Below the pieces are notes generated by a model. The model was not told the DNA's origin and searched no databases. It saw only the letters and a list, made by a program, of their open reading frames with translations. The translations under genes and the position numbers were made by a program. A stretch of DNA of 64,000 nt from Dyadobacter sp. CY345. GTDB taxonomy: Bacteria; Bacteroidota; Bacteroidia; Cytophagales; Spirosomataceae. Below are positions 35,943 to 44,440 of this stretch, piece after piece (position 1 is the first letter of the stretch; the number at the start of each line of letters is the position of its first letter). The stretch lies in NCBI RefSeq assembly GCF_021502725.1, contig NZ_JAKFFS010000006.1:248001-312000 (forward strand), given 5' to 3'.

Positions 35943-36617
35943 CTATTTAAAATTACCCAGCTTTGACTTCAAATCTGATACAAGTTCAGAATTACTTTTC
36001 GAGGTAGTAAGAATTGTGTTTGCGTCCGAAGAATTACCATAAAAATCGTTATTGGCCTTTCCGTCCACAGAAAGTGCAGCGCCGTTCAATGTAATACCGG
36101 CAAAAAGTCCCTTGCTGCGCGAGTATGAATAGACTTCCGCTTCGAGTTTGTAATCAGTTTGTGCAGACGAGCTCCTTCCAACCGGGCCAGCGGCTACTGA
36201 AAGATCGCCGCCTAAGGTGAAGCTACCTTTTCCAATTTCCGTAAGTGTTTTGCTGCTTTTAAAAACAAGAACCAGATCAGTAGCCTGCACGCCAATCTGA
36301 GCACCCACGCTACCTCCTGTAATTGTCACAAAAATAGGATCACTCCATTGTCCGGCGCTGTTTTTAATCATGGCAACACCCTTTCCATGTTTTCCTCCAA
36401 TCATCAATCCGGCATTAATCATTTTAGGCACAATGATGATACCCTGTGAAAGTGATAGAAGCTGTGCCGGAATATTTTCCTTCATCTCGCTAAAATCACT
36501 CAATACTGCAATAGAAGCTTTTAATTTTTCTTCTTCCTTATCCTGTGCGGAAACGGTTGACAATGTCACAATACTAAGCAAAAGGCTTAGCTGCCATAAT
36601 TTAATTACTGATTTCAT
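35943..36617 (-). CDS. SYLF/Ysc84-domain secreted protein
   Basis: About 224 aa with a signal peptide (MKSVIKLWQLSLLLSIVTLS). The mature part is one SYLF domain: IPAQLLSLSQGIIIVPKMINAGLMIGG, VTITGGSVGAQIGVQATDLVLVF, SFTLGGDLSVAAGPVGR and YSRSKGLFAGITLNGAALS, all conserved in the Ysc84 family. Eukaryotic members bind phosphoinositides; in bacteria the role is unclear but lipid or membrane binding is likely. The frame extends four codons further (36629), an equally possible start. Confidence 0.92.
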   Translation of the reverse strand: MKSVIKLWQLSLLLSIVTLSTVSAQDKEEEKLKASIAVLSDFSEMKENIPAQLLSLSQGIIIVPKMINAGLMIGGKHGKGVAMIKNSAGQWSDPIFVTITGGSVGAQIGVQATDLVLVFKSSKTLTEIGKGSFTLGGDLSVAAGPVGRSSSAQTDYKLEAEVYSYSRSKGLFAGITLNGAALSVDGKANNDFYGNSSDANTILTTSKSNSELVSDLKSKLGNFK

Positions 36618-36629
36618 GTTAAACATCAT

Positions 36630-37225
36630 TCGTTACGTGCTGATTTATTTGTCCATTTTCTTGCGAATGGTTTATCTGCAAGATCTGGTTTGACATAAAC
36701 GCAAACTATCATGCCAGCATATATACGTTGTTATAAAATTTATGAAAACGAATACATACACTACTTGCACCCCGGATTGCATGTATAATTGAAGTTATAA
36801 ATTACAGATTTAAAATATAATTATTTACATAATAGGATATCTTGCCATTATTAACTTATTAAGAATTTTCATCTTATAGCTGACTATAATAACAGCTAAA
36901 AATATAATGTTTATATAACTATTCAAATAAATATACTTTGCGATTTGATGATAATAACTTAAATAAATGTTTTTTGTAAACTATTGAAATACAAAACATG
37001 TTTGCAGTTTATAGACAAGTTTTGGGCTTAATGAAATAAAGTTTTAAATTTGCATCAACATAATTATTTTAATAAACTAATAATTGAATTACTAGACAAA
37101 ATACCTGAAAGCGGACACAGCGGAAACACACATACAAATATTAAAATTGAATTATTACAATATTGGTTTAGTGTGTCTTAATCTTCAAATGGTATTTTGA
37201 ATTTATTCACCAAACAAAACTGATC
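36630..37225. other. 596-bp AT-rich divergent intergenic region
   Basis: Very AT-rich DNA between the SYLF gene and the 143-aa gene. It holds a good Bacteroidota promoter at 37021-37052 pointing at the latter and a leader of about 170 nt. No other gene was seen. Confidence 0.5.
37021..37052 (+). promoter_or_regulatory. Candidate Bacteroidota promoter
   Basis: TTTG at 37021-37024, a 20-nt spacer and TAAATTTG at 37045-37052 match the Bacteroidota -33/-7 pattern. Transcription would start near 37060 and leave a long leader before the 143-aa gene at 37226. Confidence 0.55.
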
Positions 37226-37657
37226 ATGACACAAGTATCAAAACATAAAAGAAAATCTGCATTGCTGAATTTGAGGAATTCTTTCAAAAGTCTGCTCTTA
37301 TCCAATTCGCGAAGCGTAGAGAAAAATGCAAAATCCGACGAGATTTCTGAAAACCGTTTTTCGGTTTTGTATAAATACAAATCACAATATCATCACATAG
37401 GTTGCTCTTCACAATCACAGGCGCAATCGACGCTGGGCATGCTGATGACCGATGGAGACCGCATACCGGTTGGAATTTATGATGCTAAAACGGACCTATT
37501 CGAGTGGGAAATTGTAGGACAATACTTTCATAGCCAGGATCCTATCAGCGAACAGAGCCGTCGCCTTGATGAAGTGCTGAATATTGCTCGCGCGCTTCGT
37601 CGCAGAGATTCAAGCTGGCAGCCAGGTTACCTTCAAAGACCAAGCTTTTTTGCTTAA
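37226..37657 (+). CDS. Hypothetical cytoplasmic protein (143 aa)
   Basis: Not recognised. A 143-aa protein with a basic N-terminus (MTQVSKHKRKSALLNLRNSF), a central beta-rich part (RFSVLYKYKSQYHHIGCSSQSQAQSTLGMLMTD, RIPVGIYDAKTDLFEWEIVG) and a basic helix (SRRLDEVLNIARALRRRDSSW). No signal peptide or membrane helix. Strong codon use, a well-formed promoter and a terminator support it as a real gene. It converges with the LuxR-type regulator gene. Confidence 0.78.
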   Translation: MTQVSKHKRKSALLNLRNSFKSLLLSNSRSVEKNAKSDEISENRFSVLYKYKSQYHHIGCSSQSQAQSTLGMLMTDGDRIPVGIYDAKTDLFEWEIVGQYFHSQDPISEQSRRLDEVLNIARALRRRDSSWQPGYLQRPSFFA

Positions 37658-37662
37658 TAGTT

Positions 37663-37703
37663 GTTCAGTAGTCAAAAAACCTGAGGCTTTCTGACTACTG
37701 AAC
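37663..37703. terminator. Bidirectional hairpin terminator
   Basis: A perfect 12-bp stem (37663-37674 with 37692-37703) followed by TTGTTT, between the converging 143-aa gene and the response-regulator gene. An A run inside the loop adds flexibility rather than pairing. Confidence 0.8.
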
Positions 37704-37713
37704 TTGTTTCATT

Positions 37714-38343
37714 TCAGGAATACAATCTTACTTTCCGAAGAAATTCCAGCTCATCTTTTACTTTTAGTTTTTCGTAAATGCGTCTTTTGTAGGTGCTGAC
37801 GGTATTTTCTTTAAGCTTCATAATGGCTGCAATTTCCTTGTTCCATTTATTTTGGCTCATCAGCTGCATGATTTGCAGCTCTTTTACCGAAAGTCCATAA
37901 TTCTTAAATCCGTCTTCGGTATAGGGACCTGAGCCAACATAATTCAACAACATTTCCTGCACCCCGCTGCTAGCGTATTTCCGTTTTTTCAAAAGTACTT
38001 TCCAGGCAAGCTCAAAGTCGTCCAAACTGGCGGTTTTGGATAAAAATCCATCTGCGCCTGCTTTTAAAAAAGGCAGAGCATAAATCGTTTCGTCGTGGGC
38101 GGAATAGATGAATATGGTTATTTCTCTTTGTTTCGCGCGAATGAGCTCTATCATTCTCACATTCTCACTTCCCGGAATATTTATATCGAGAATGACCATG
38201 TCAAATTGTCGCTGCTCAATCATGGACAAACCTTGCGGAAAAGATTCCGCTTCATAAAAATTTACTGTGGGATCCAATTCCGATACGATCGTACGGACCC
38301 CTAGCCTGATCAGGGTAAAATCATCAATTATCAAAAGATTCAT
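37714..38343 (-). CDS. NarL/FixJ-type response regulator
   Basis: A 209-aa two-domain regulator. The receiver (about 1-120) has LLIIDDFTLI for the acidic pocket, the phospho-acceptor Asp in MVILDINIPG (about D53), FIYSAHD and the conserved Lys in FLSKTASL. The C-terminal LuxR helix-turn-helix (about 145-209) shows LSVKELQIMQLMSQNKWNKEIA and ENTVSTYKRRIYEKLKV. The frame includes two more codons upstream (38349), but ATG at 38343 precedes NLLIIDD. No kinase is adjacent. It lies 101 bp downstream of the T9SS cargo gene on the same strand and could be co-transcribed with it. Confidence 0.95.
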   Translation of the reverse strand: MNLLIIDDFTLIRLGVRTIVSELDPTVNFYEAESFPQGLSMIEQRQFDMVILDINIPGSENVRMIELIRAKQREITIFIYSAHDETIYALPFLKAGADGFLSKTASLDDFELAWKVLLKKRKYASSGVQEMLLNYVGSGPYTEDGFKNYGLSVKELQIMQLMSQNKWNKEIAAIMKLKENTVSTYKRRIYEKLKVKDELEFLRKVRLYS

Positions 38344-38444
38344 ATGCAAAACTAGACTTTAAAGCTGAAAGTATGACAAGGCACCCCTTCCAAAAAGAGA
38401 AAGAGCGCCTTGGTAATTAATTTGAAATTCAGATTTATTGTTAC

Positions 38445-39908
38445 TTAGTGCGCAATAACTACTTTCCGCTGATCTGCCTGTCCGTTTGCATAAACTGCAC
38501 GTACTGAATATATTCCGTTAGCAAAATCACTAACATCAACAGCAGAATTTTTCGACCCTTTGATAAGTTTCCCCGCCTGGTTGTAAATTTCTACCCTTTG
38601 GATCTGATTACCTTCTGCATCGACATTTAAAACATTGGCAGCAGGATTTGGATACATTTTCACCAAACTTAGCTCACCTTTAAACTTGATACTGTTGATA
38701 CGGCTATATGCAAACGTTCCGTCACGGTCGATCATTTTCAGCCTGTAAAAGTTTTGGCCGCTCAATGGATTTGTGTCTGTAAAATGATAATTAGCCCTTG
38801 TGTTGCTTTCACCCTGCGCGTTTACTGACGACAGTTTATTCCAGATCTTCGCATCAGCACTTCTTTGAATCTCAAAACTTTCGCTGTTTGTTTCAGAAGT
38901 TGTTGCCCAGTTTAAATTAGCCGTTTTACTTTCTGCTGTCACTTCAAATGAAATTAGCGTTACCGGCAAAGGATCTTCGTCATAGGTGTATGTAAGGCAA
39001 ACACCTGCGCCAGCAATCGTCTGTTCAGTACTTGTTGTATTGCCACTGGTAGTTGAAATTGTTTTGGAACCCTTTGCCTCCGTATCAAAAACTACGTTTC
39101 CTGTTCCCAGGTAAGCCGTTTTATCCCCTGTTACAATCGAATTTGCCGCCTGTCCAGAAGAGATATCGTAGTAAGTAAGCGTCTGACGGGCAGTCAGAAC
39201 AATATCCCGGGCAGGTGGTGAAGGTGTGGTTGCAAATGTTTTAACAGCGTCCATATATGTCTCAACATCGCCTGGGCCAAGGATTGAGATAGAAGCACCG
39301 ATGATAAGGGTTCTGATCCGGCTTTCAGAATCGGAGTCATTAGTTACACTGATAACCGGATGAGTCGCTAGCGTAGAAGTGAACACCGAAATATTTTGGA
39401 GTGCTGCGCCGGTAAGCGGAACGGCCTTATCGACTGCAATGGTTTGCGTCCAGTTCGTCATGGTAGGAGCCAAAACATTACAATTGGTGATCGTATTGGT
39501 AGTTCTTTGCAGTTCCAAGCCACCATTAGGGGCTAAACTTGACCCGGCAACTGCCGTGAATGTGGAAGAAGGATTGCCTGTCGGAGAAGTAAATCCGCTT
39601 GTTGGAAACTCATATTGCAAAACATAGTTCACCCCGCTTTGACCTGCTATGCTAAAATTACCGTCAGCATCAGTCAACGTGTAAGCGACAGCAACATTTG
39701 CAGAGCCCTGTACCACTCTGGATAATTTAACTACGACACCGGCAAGTTTCTGATCACTTCCCGTTACGGTCACCGATCCGGTGATGAAAGCATTGTGATC
39801 TGAGTTATGATCCGGAGCGGGTAATACTGGATAGGTTTGTGCTTTTAATTGTAGAGATAGAAAAACAAATAAAATGAGTTTGAGAGTTAGTGTAGTTGTT
39901 CTCATCAT
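38445..39908 (-). CDS. T9SS type A sorting domain protein with prealbumin-like N-domain
   Basis: About 487 aa, exported by Sec (signal MMRTTTLTLKLILFVFLSLQ) and then by the type IX system. Residues 40-130 look like a carboxypeptidase-regulatory/prealbumin-like fold (FITGSVTVTGSDQKLAGVVV, YTLTDADGNFSIAGQSG). The middle (about 150-320) is beta-rich with no recognised family. Then comes a fibronectin-like segment (LISFEVTAESKTANLNWATTSETNSESFEI) and a C-terminal sorting domain (MYPNPAANVLNV ... KVVIAH). No catalytic motif was seen, so an adhesin or matrix role is more likely than an enzyme. The open frame continues upstream to 39956, but the double ATG at 39908/39905 precedes the signal peptide. 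Confidence 0.9.
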   Translation of the reverse strand: MMRTTTLTLKLILFVFLSLQLKAQTYPVLPAPDHNSDHNAFITGSVTVTGSDQKLAGVVVKLSRVVQGSANVAVAYTLTDADGNFSIAGQSGVNYVLQYEFPTSGFTSPTGNPSSTFTAVAGSSLAPNGGLELQRTTNTITNCNVLAPTMTNWTQTIAVDKAVPLTGAALQNISVFTSTLATHPVISVTNDSDSESRIRTLIIGASISILGPGDVETYMDAVKTFATTPSPPARDIVLTARQTLTYYDISSGQAANSIVTGDKTAYLGTGNVVFDTEAKGSKTISTTSGNTTSTEQTIAGAGVCLTYTYDEDPLPVTLISFEVTAESKTANLNWATTSETNSESFEIQRSADAKIWNKLSSVNAQGESNTRANYHFTDTNPLSGQNFYRLKMIDRDGTFAYSRINSIKFKGELSLVKMYPNPAANVLNVDAEGNQIQRVEIYNQAGKLIKGSKNSAVDVSDFANGIYSVRAVYANGQADQRKVVIAH

Positions 39909-40407
39909 GAAGGGCGAAATTAGTGATTTATTTAGTATCTTACTGTACATCAACAACTTGCCTAACTTGATCAGTTTTAGGCCAGCAGCTGATTATCAGA
40001 TAGCAAATTTCCTAAATAAATAATACCTTCTTGTAGAGATTTAAATCGTGATTTATAGAATTATGTGATTAAAATAATCACCAATTGTGATTCTTTTAAT
40101 CAAATTAGTTTCAAAATTCAATAGAATAAATTCTATTGATTCACTCTAAACCTATTTTCACTGCCCTTTTGCTCACTTACAAAGATTTCAATTTGACAGG
40201 AACTGACTGCAACAACCTTGAAGAGGCAGACTATACTATCCGTATTAATTCTATCAAATTGTCATCGTTACTATCGTTTTGTCAGAATACGCGGGATGAT
40301 AACGAAGAATATTTTTGTTTCAAATTCTGATTAATTATGAGAAGCAAAACCCCAGAACCTGTCGTATTTCGACTAATTCTGGGGTTTCAACAAAATATAA
40401 ATTTCGA
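39909..40407 (-). other. Intergenic region before the T9SS cargo gene
   Basis: About 500 bp containing the presumed promoter of the T9SS gene and, at 40347-40387, the terminator of the FAD/NAD(P)-binding gene. Short frames here (40136-40330, 40315-40596) lack support. Confidence 0.4.
40347..40387 (-). terminator. Terminator of the FAD/NAD(P)-binding gene
   Basis: An 11-bp perfect stem (40347-40357 with 40377-40387) with an inner GTCG/CGAC stem, 20 bp after the stop of the minus-strand gene at 40408. Confidence 0.82.
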
Positions 40408-42120
40408 TTATGCCTCAATACTGAGAATATTGTCGACAATACTGGCAGAGGCCTCTTCACAAAAATCGAGACCGGAATAATCCGGGTTATAACCTCCAAT
40501 ATAAGGTACAGCCATGATATAAATCCGGTCATTGGCCTTACCTTCGGAATCCACTACCTGAAAATTATCGTTAATCGTTATACCTGGAACATTTAGATAA
40601 AACTGTCCGTCGGATCCTTCGTCTACCTTTTGATTTCCTTTTTCAATCTGCTGTCTTGCCTTTTCAGGTGATTTGAACTTAATCTTCGCGCGGCTAACTG
40701 TATTGTCTTCTACCAAACTTTGAAATGGGAAAGCATCGAAAGATAAATGAGGTTGTCCAACACAATCCACAAAAGTTTTGAAATGAACAGATTTTGGATG
40801 TCCGGCGTCGTCGGTATAGTTATAATTTACCCCTCCGTTTTCAAAAGGTTCTACGGTACTTTCTTCACCTACTGAAACAATTTCTAACCTTCCGGCATGA
40901 TGGACAGCAAGCAACTCATCGCATGAACTCTGTGGTGCAAACGCAATGACTACCGAAATTAATGGCATCAAAACTTTTTGAAGCCGCATCATATCCTCAG
41001 CTGATAGATATTTGGCAGGATAGTTCATGGCAAAACTCAGCACAGCCAACATTTCTTTCCAATAGATTGATTCTCTATTTTTTATGGATTGTTCGGCTTC
41101 GCGGTATTCAGCCTTGAAAAGCGTAAATGGATCCCTGCTTTCGCGCAGCCCCATCATAGAATCCACAAAATCCTCCATGCTCAAATCTTTTATTTTTGCA
41201 TAAAAGCCAGGATCTTTTTCTATGAAAGAGTCTTTAAATTCCTTTTCAAAAACAAAATCAAGTGACAAAAATCCATCGTTCCCAGCCCTGTTATTATTGA
41301 TACCTTCCTCGCTTAATAACGAATCATTGGAAACGAGCGGATCTTCAAGATGAAATCTTACGGCTGGCAGAAGACCATTTCTTGAATGCATAACAATCTT
41401 GAAATCAGAGCTTTCCTGAGATGGAATGTAACTTACTTTCCCCTCTTTATCGGTGCCAAATTGTCCGTTAGCCCTTGCTAATGTCCTGATCGCGTCAATG
41501 GCAGTCAATGAAGATCCTTTGAGTGCCACCGGGTGATTTAGCTGCAATTTAAGTTTTGCAGGCGGATATGGTGAATCAAAGTAGCCAGGAATCTTACCTT
41601 CATATTTCAACGGCCATTTGTGACCGGTACATATAATAACCTGATCAAACTCAAAATCACCTTTCCCTGCTATCTCGACCTTAGTCTTACAAGATTCAGG
41701 CACATCGATAATATCGACAACCTTACTATCAAAGTGGATTTCAGTTACTATTCCTTTATCAGCTGCCTTTTTAATCAACATTTCGAACTGATCAGATAAG
41801 TATTGTCCAAAAAGTAATCTCGGCAACACCTTATATTCATGGAACTGGTTCTTATCAATATTAAACTTTGCCAGCACGTCATCTGGCAGATCCTGTATCC
41901 AGTCCTTAATCGAAGTAACTATTTCAGGAATTTCATTGTCTGAGACGTTAGTAACATGCTCCACATTAGCACCTTGATCGCTGTATGGCATTCCAGCACC
42001 GAGCCTGTCTTTACTTTCAAAGATGTGAATTTCAAAATCAGGCTCTGCATCTTCGGCGAACCTTTTGTAGATGAACAATGCACTCGGACCACCGCCCAGA
42101 ATGGCTATCTGCTTTTTCAA
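40408..42120 (-). CDS. FAD/NAD(P)-binding protein (NAD_binding_9-like)
   Basis: A 570-aa cytoplasmic flavoprotein. It opens with a dinucleotide-binding Rossmann motif (IAILGGGPSALFIYKRF; acidic end at HIFESKDRLGAGMPY). A second FAD-contact stretch, VIICTGHKWP, lies near residue 190, and the C-terminal part has IYIMAVPYIGGYNPDYSGLDF. This layout matches the FAD-NAD(P)-binding superfamily that includes hydroxyacylglutathione-type oxidoreductase relatives with a large helical insert (about 300-400). Substrate unknown. It is divergent from the MOSC gene across about 126 bp, which may hint at linked redox or sulfur/molybdenum chemistry (weak inference). Confidence 0.85.
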   Translation of the reverse strand: MKKQIAILGGGPSALFIYKRFAEDAEPDFEIHIFESKDRLGAGMPYSDQGANVEHVTNVSDNEIPEIVTSIKDWIQDLPDDVLAKFNIDKNQFHEYKVLPRLLFGQYLSDQFEMLIKKAADKGIVTEIHFDSKVVDIIDVPESCKTKVEIAGKGDFEFDQVIICTGHKWPLKYEGKIPGYFDSPYPPAKLKLQLNHPVALKGSSLTAIDAIRTLARANGQFGTDKEGKVSYIPSQESSDFKIVMHSRNGLLPAVRFHLEDPLVSNDSLLSEEGINNNRAGNDGFLSLDFVFEKEFKDSFIEKDPGFYAKIKDLSMEDFVDSMMGLRESRDPFTLFKAEYREAEQSIKNRESIYWKEMLAVLSFAMNYPAKYLSAEDMMRLQKVLMPLISVVIAFAPQSSCDELLAVHHAGRLEIVSVGEESTVEPFENGGVNYNYTDDAGHPKSVHFKTFVDCVGQPHLSFDAFPFQSLVEDNTVSRAKIKFKSPEKARQQIEKGNQKVDEGSDGQFYLNVPGITINDNFQVVDSEGKANDRIYIMAVPYIGGYNPDYSGLDFCEEASASIVDNILSIEA

Positions 42121-42246
42121 AATTTTGTTCCGTTGCTAAGTTTTATAATAATACGTCTCATGACTCTAAAGATTAAATAATTGTACCAGCATCTTTTGGA
42201 ACGGTTTTTTAACCCAACTGTGGAAATCAGTTTAGTTTTTGTGCTT

Positions 42247-43053
42247 ATGACGTTATCTGAAATTTGGATTTATCCGGTAAAATCACTCGGCGGTGTTCGT
42301 CTCAAAGAAGCTAATATTGAGCAGCGAGGTATGCAATATGACCGGCGGTGGATGGTTATCGATCACAACGGAACTTTCCTGACACAAAGGACAGATCCCA
42401 AGATGGCGCTTTTAAGCATTATTATTCAAGATGACGGATTTCTGATATTTGATAAGTCTGATCGGGAAAGTTCGGCCTTTATGCCACTTAATCCACAATC
42501 GAATAGAACGATTAATGTGAAGATTTGGAAGGACAATGTTCAAGCTGTCACCGTATGCAATGATCTGGATGTCTGGTTGAGCAAGCATTTGGAAAAAAAT
42601 GTAAGGATGGTTTATATGCCCGATTCAAGCCAGCGCATGATGCATGCAGAGGATAGTTACGGACCTGCACTGGTCAGCTTCGCCGATGATTTTCCTTTCT
42701 TACTGATTTCTCAGGCGTCTCTGGATGATCTAAACAAGAAACTTGCTGCGCCTGTTACCATGGAACGTTTCCGCCCTAATTTTGTGGTTGCCAATACCAT
42801 GCCTTACGCCGAAGATCAATGGAAAGATATTGAGATCGGCTCAGCTGAGTTTCTCGTCTCGAAGCCATGTGAAAGATGTATATTAATTAATGTCGATCAG
42901 GAATCAGCTGTTAAAAGCACAGAACCTTTAAAAACACTGGCCTCCTACCGAAAAGTGGATAAGAAAATTCTTTTTGGACAAAACCTTACCGGACCGGGTC
43001 GCGGAATTGTATTTGAGGGAGATGACGTAAAAATCAAATCCAACATCATTTAG
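42247..43053 (+). CDS. MOSC-domain protein (mARC-like)
   Basis: About 268 aa. The N-terminal beta-barrel (LSEIWIYPVKSLGGV ... GMQYDRRWMVID) and the C-terminal MOSC domain (MERFRPNFVVANTMPYAEDQW, ILFGQNLTGPGRG) match the mARC/YcbX type of molybdenum-cofactor proteins. SKPCERCILINVD holds the Cys expected to bind molybdenum in that family. It probably reduces N-hydroxylated compounds or acts as a sulfur carrier. Translation likely begins at ATG 42247. An open frame from TTG 42181 adds a hydrophobic stretch with no counterpart in the family. Confidence 0.9.
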   Translation: MTLSEIWIYPVKSLGGVRLKEANIEQRGMQYDRRWMVIDHNGTFLTQRTDPKMALLSIIIQDDGFLIFDKSDRESSAFMPLNPQSNRTINVKIWKDNVQAVTVCNDLDVWLSKHLEKNVRMVYMPDSSQRMMHAEDSYGPALVSFADDFPFLLISQASLDDLNKKLAAPVTMERFRPNFVVANTMPYAEDQWKDIEIGSAEFLVSKPCERCILINVDQESAVKSTEPLKTLASYRKVDKKILFGQNLTGPGRGIVFEGDDVKIKSNII

Positions 43054-43468
43054 GTATCACCCAATTTACTGAATGGCCAAGACAACGAGGCTGCGATAAT
43101 TTCAATCTTCAAATAATTCTTTTGTTGATTTATCCTACAATTAGATGATATTAAAGAACATTGCGATCTAAAATGGCAAATTGAGATTACTTTATCATGG
43201 AAAAATCCCCTTGTAATATTTAAAGAATATTTAATATTCAGTTTAAAGTTAATTATCTGTTAACCGGCTTCTTACTATCAGGATTATCAAAGCATCTATA
43301 CTCAGCGGCATGTCACCGTTTTCGTAGGCATCTTCTCTTTACTTTGTATTATTCTATCAACGTGCAACATGTTCTGATCATCAGTCAGTATAGGGATTGT
43401 AACTGGAACGATATTTCCTGAACAACAGGTCAATACGACACCAGCTATAATATTTAACCCCGAATACA
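43054..43468 (+). other. Intergenic region before the small beta-barrel gene
   Basis: About 415 bp of AT-rich DNA with no recognised gene, strong hairpin or clear promoter pair. Confidence 0.4.
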
Positions 43469-44104
43469 ATGTCAATCAGAATCAAAAGCCTGGCTTTTAT
43501 ATTATCTTTTGTATGTCTGTCTAATCTGGCATTATCTCAGGTTAACGAAGGCGCATTAAAACCAATGACGACGGATCAACGCTCCGTTGACTTTCTGCAA
43601 TATCGTCCGCGATGGAATTTGAAAATTGGAGCAGGACTTGGCACGACCTGGCGGCAGAAGGAAAATTTTCTGGATGCTTCGGCGCTGTCAATTTCCGCTG
43701 AGCCATCTTTCCGTCTCTCCAATTATGTGGCTCTTGGTTTAAGAGGTGAATATACAATTATGAAATCCTACATGTCAAATATAGGCCGCGTTAAGTCTGA
43801 CCCAATCGGGTCGATTTCAGCCACAGCTGACGTCATCAAGCTCTGGAATAATAATTTCGCGCCCTTTATCGGGCTTGGCGCCGGTGCCTACTTTCTGGGT
43901 ACAGGTGTCTATCCGGTATCAACCAATCCAACACAAGAAGGTGTTGAGAATGTTAAACAAAATCTTGGAACACGTTTCGGTATCTCCCCCAGGATTGGTG
44001 TTAACCTGATGGCATTTTCTGTTGCTGTTGAGATTCATCTTATCGATGAAAAGGTCTGGTATAACCGGGACTATGCAACATTGAAAATAGGTTACACGCT
44101 TTAA
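43469..44104 (+). CDS. Small outer-membrane beta-barrel protein
   Basis: A 211-aa protein with signal peptide (cleavage near ALSQ). The mature part reads as eight or so amphipathic strands, e.g. WNLKIGAGLGTTWR, YVALGLRGEYTIM, FAPFIGLGAGAYFLG, RFGISPRIGVNLMAFSVAVEIHLI and YATLKIGYTL with a terminal hydrophobic residue, as in OmpW/OprF-like barrels. No closer family is recognised. A terminator follows at once, so the gene stands alone. Confidence 0.82.
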   Translation: MSIRIKSLAFILSFVCLSNLALSQVNEGALKPMTTDQRSVDFLQYRPRWNLKIGAGLGTTWRQKENFLDASALSISAEPSFRLSNYVALGLRGEYTIMKSYMSNIGRVKSDPIGSISATADVIKLWNNNFAPFIGLGAGAYFLGTGVYPVSTNPTQEGVENVKQNLGTRFGISPRIGVNLMAFSVAVEIHLIDEKVWYNRDYATLKIGYTL

Positions 44105-44116
44105 ATAAAAAAATTC

Positions 44117-44156
44117 AACGCGGATTGTTAGTCAGAAAACGGCTAGAATCCGCGTT
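44117..44156 (+). terminator. Terminator of the small barrel gene
   Basis: A perfect 10-bp stem (44117-44126 with 44147-44156) followed by TTTTGTTTGTT, 13 bp after the stop. Confidence 0.9.
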
Positions 44157-44293
44157 TTTGTTTGTTAACAAATGATAATATTAAGCTCTTACCAATTCAG
44201 AAACTCAAAATATGCTAAAAGAAACCAAAAAGCGTTCTATTTTTGTTGCAGCCACTTGGCAGATTTGAAACAAACCCTGAACCTTTGATAAAA

Positions 44294-44440
44294 ATGAATA
44301 AAAAAGATCGAACTGAGAATGGTCGGGAGGATGGATTACCTCCTTTTGTGCGTTCTTGGCAGCAGCTTTACGCGCTTTTAATCACGACGCTTGTAGTTCT
44401 CATTGCCCTCTTTTATTTATTCATGACCCATTTCGAATGA
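44294..44440 (+). CDS. Small single-pass membrane protein coupled to symporter (48 aa)
   Basis: A 48-residue protein starting at ATG 44294 (MNKKDRTENGREDG ...). It has a charged cytosolic N-terminus, then PPFVRSWQQLYALLI and one membrane helix (about residues 23-42: LYALLITTLVVLIALFYLFM), ending MTHFE. The TGA stop overlaps the ATG of the symporter (ATGA at 44437-44440), so the two are coupled. It looks like an accessory or assembly peptide for that symporter. An upstream in-frame start at 44243 is possible but adds only an unlikely extension. Role inferred. Confidence 0.75.
   Translation: MNKKDRTENGREDGLPPFVRSWQQLYALLITTLVVLIALFYLFMTHFE

Noticed and set aside
38379..38412. Possible hairpin between the response regulator and the T9SS cargo gene
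   Set aside because: Only five base pairs with a large loop and no T tract.
40136..40596. Short plus-strand frames (64 and 93 aa) near the end of the FAD/NAD(P)-binding gene
   Set aside because: One is AT-rich intergenic, the other is antisense to a solid gene and crosses its terminator.
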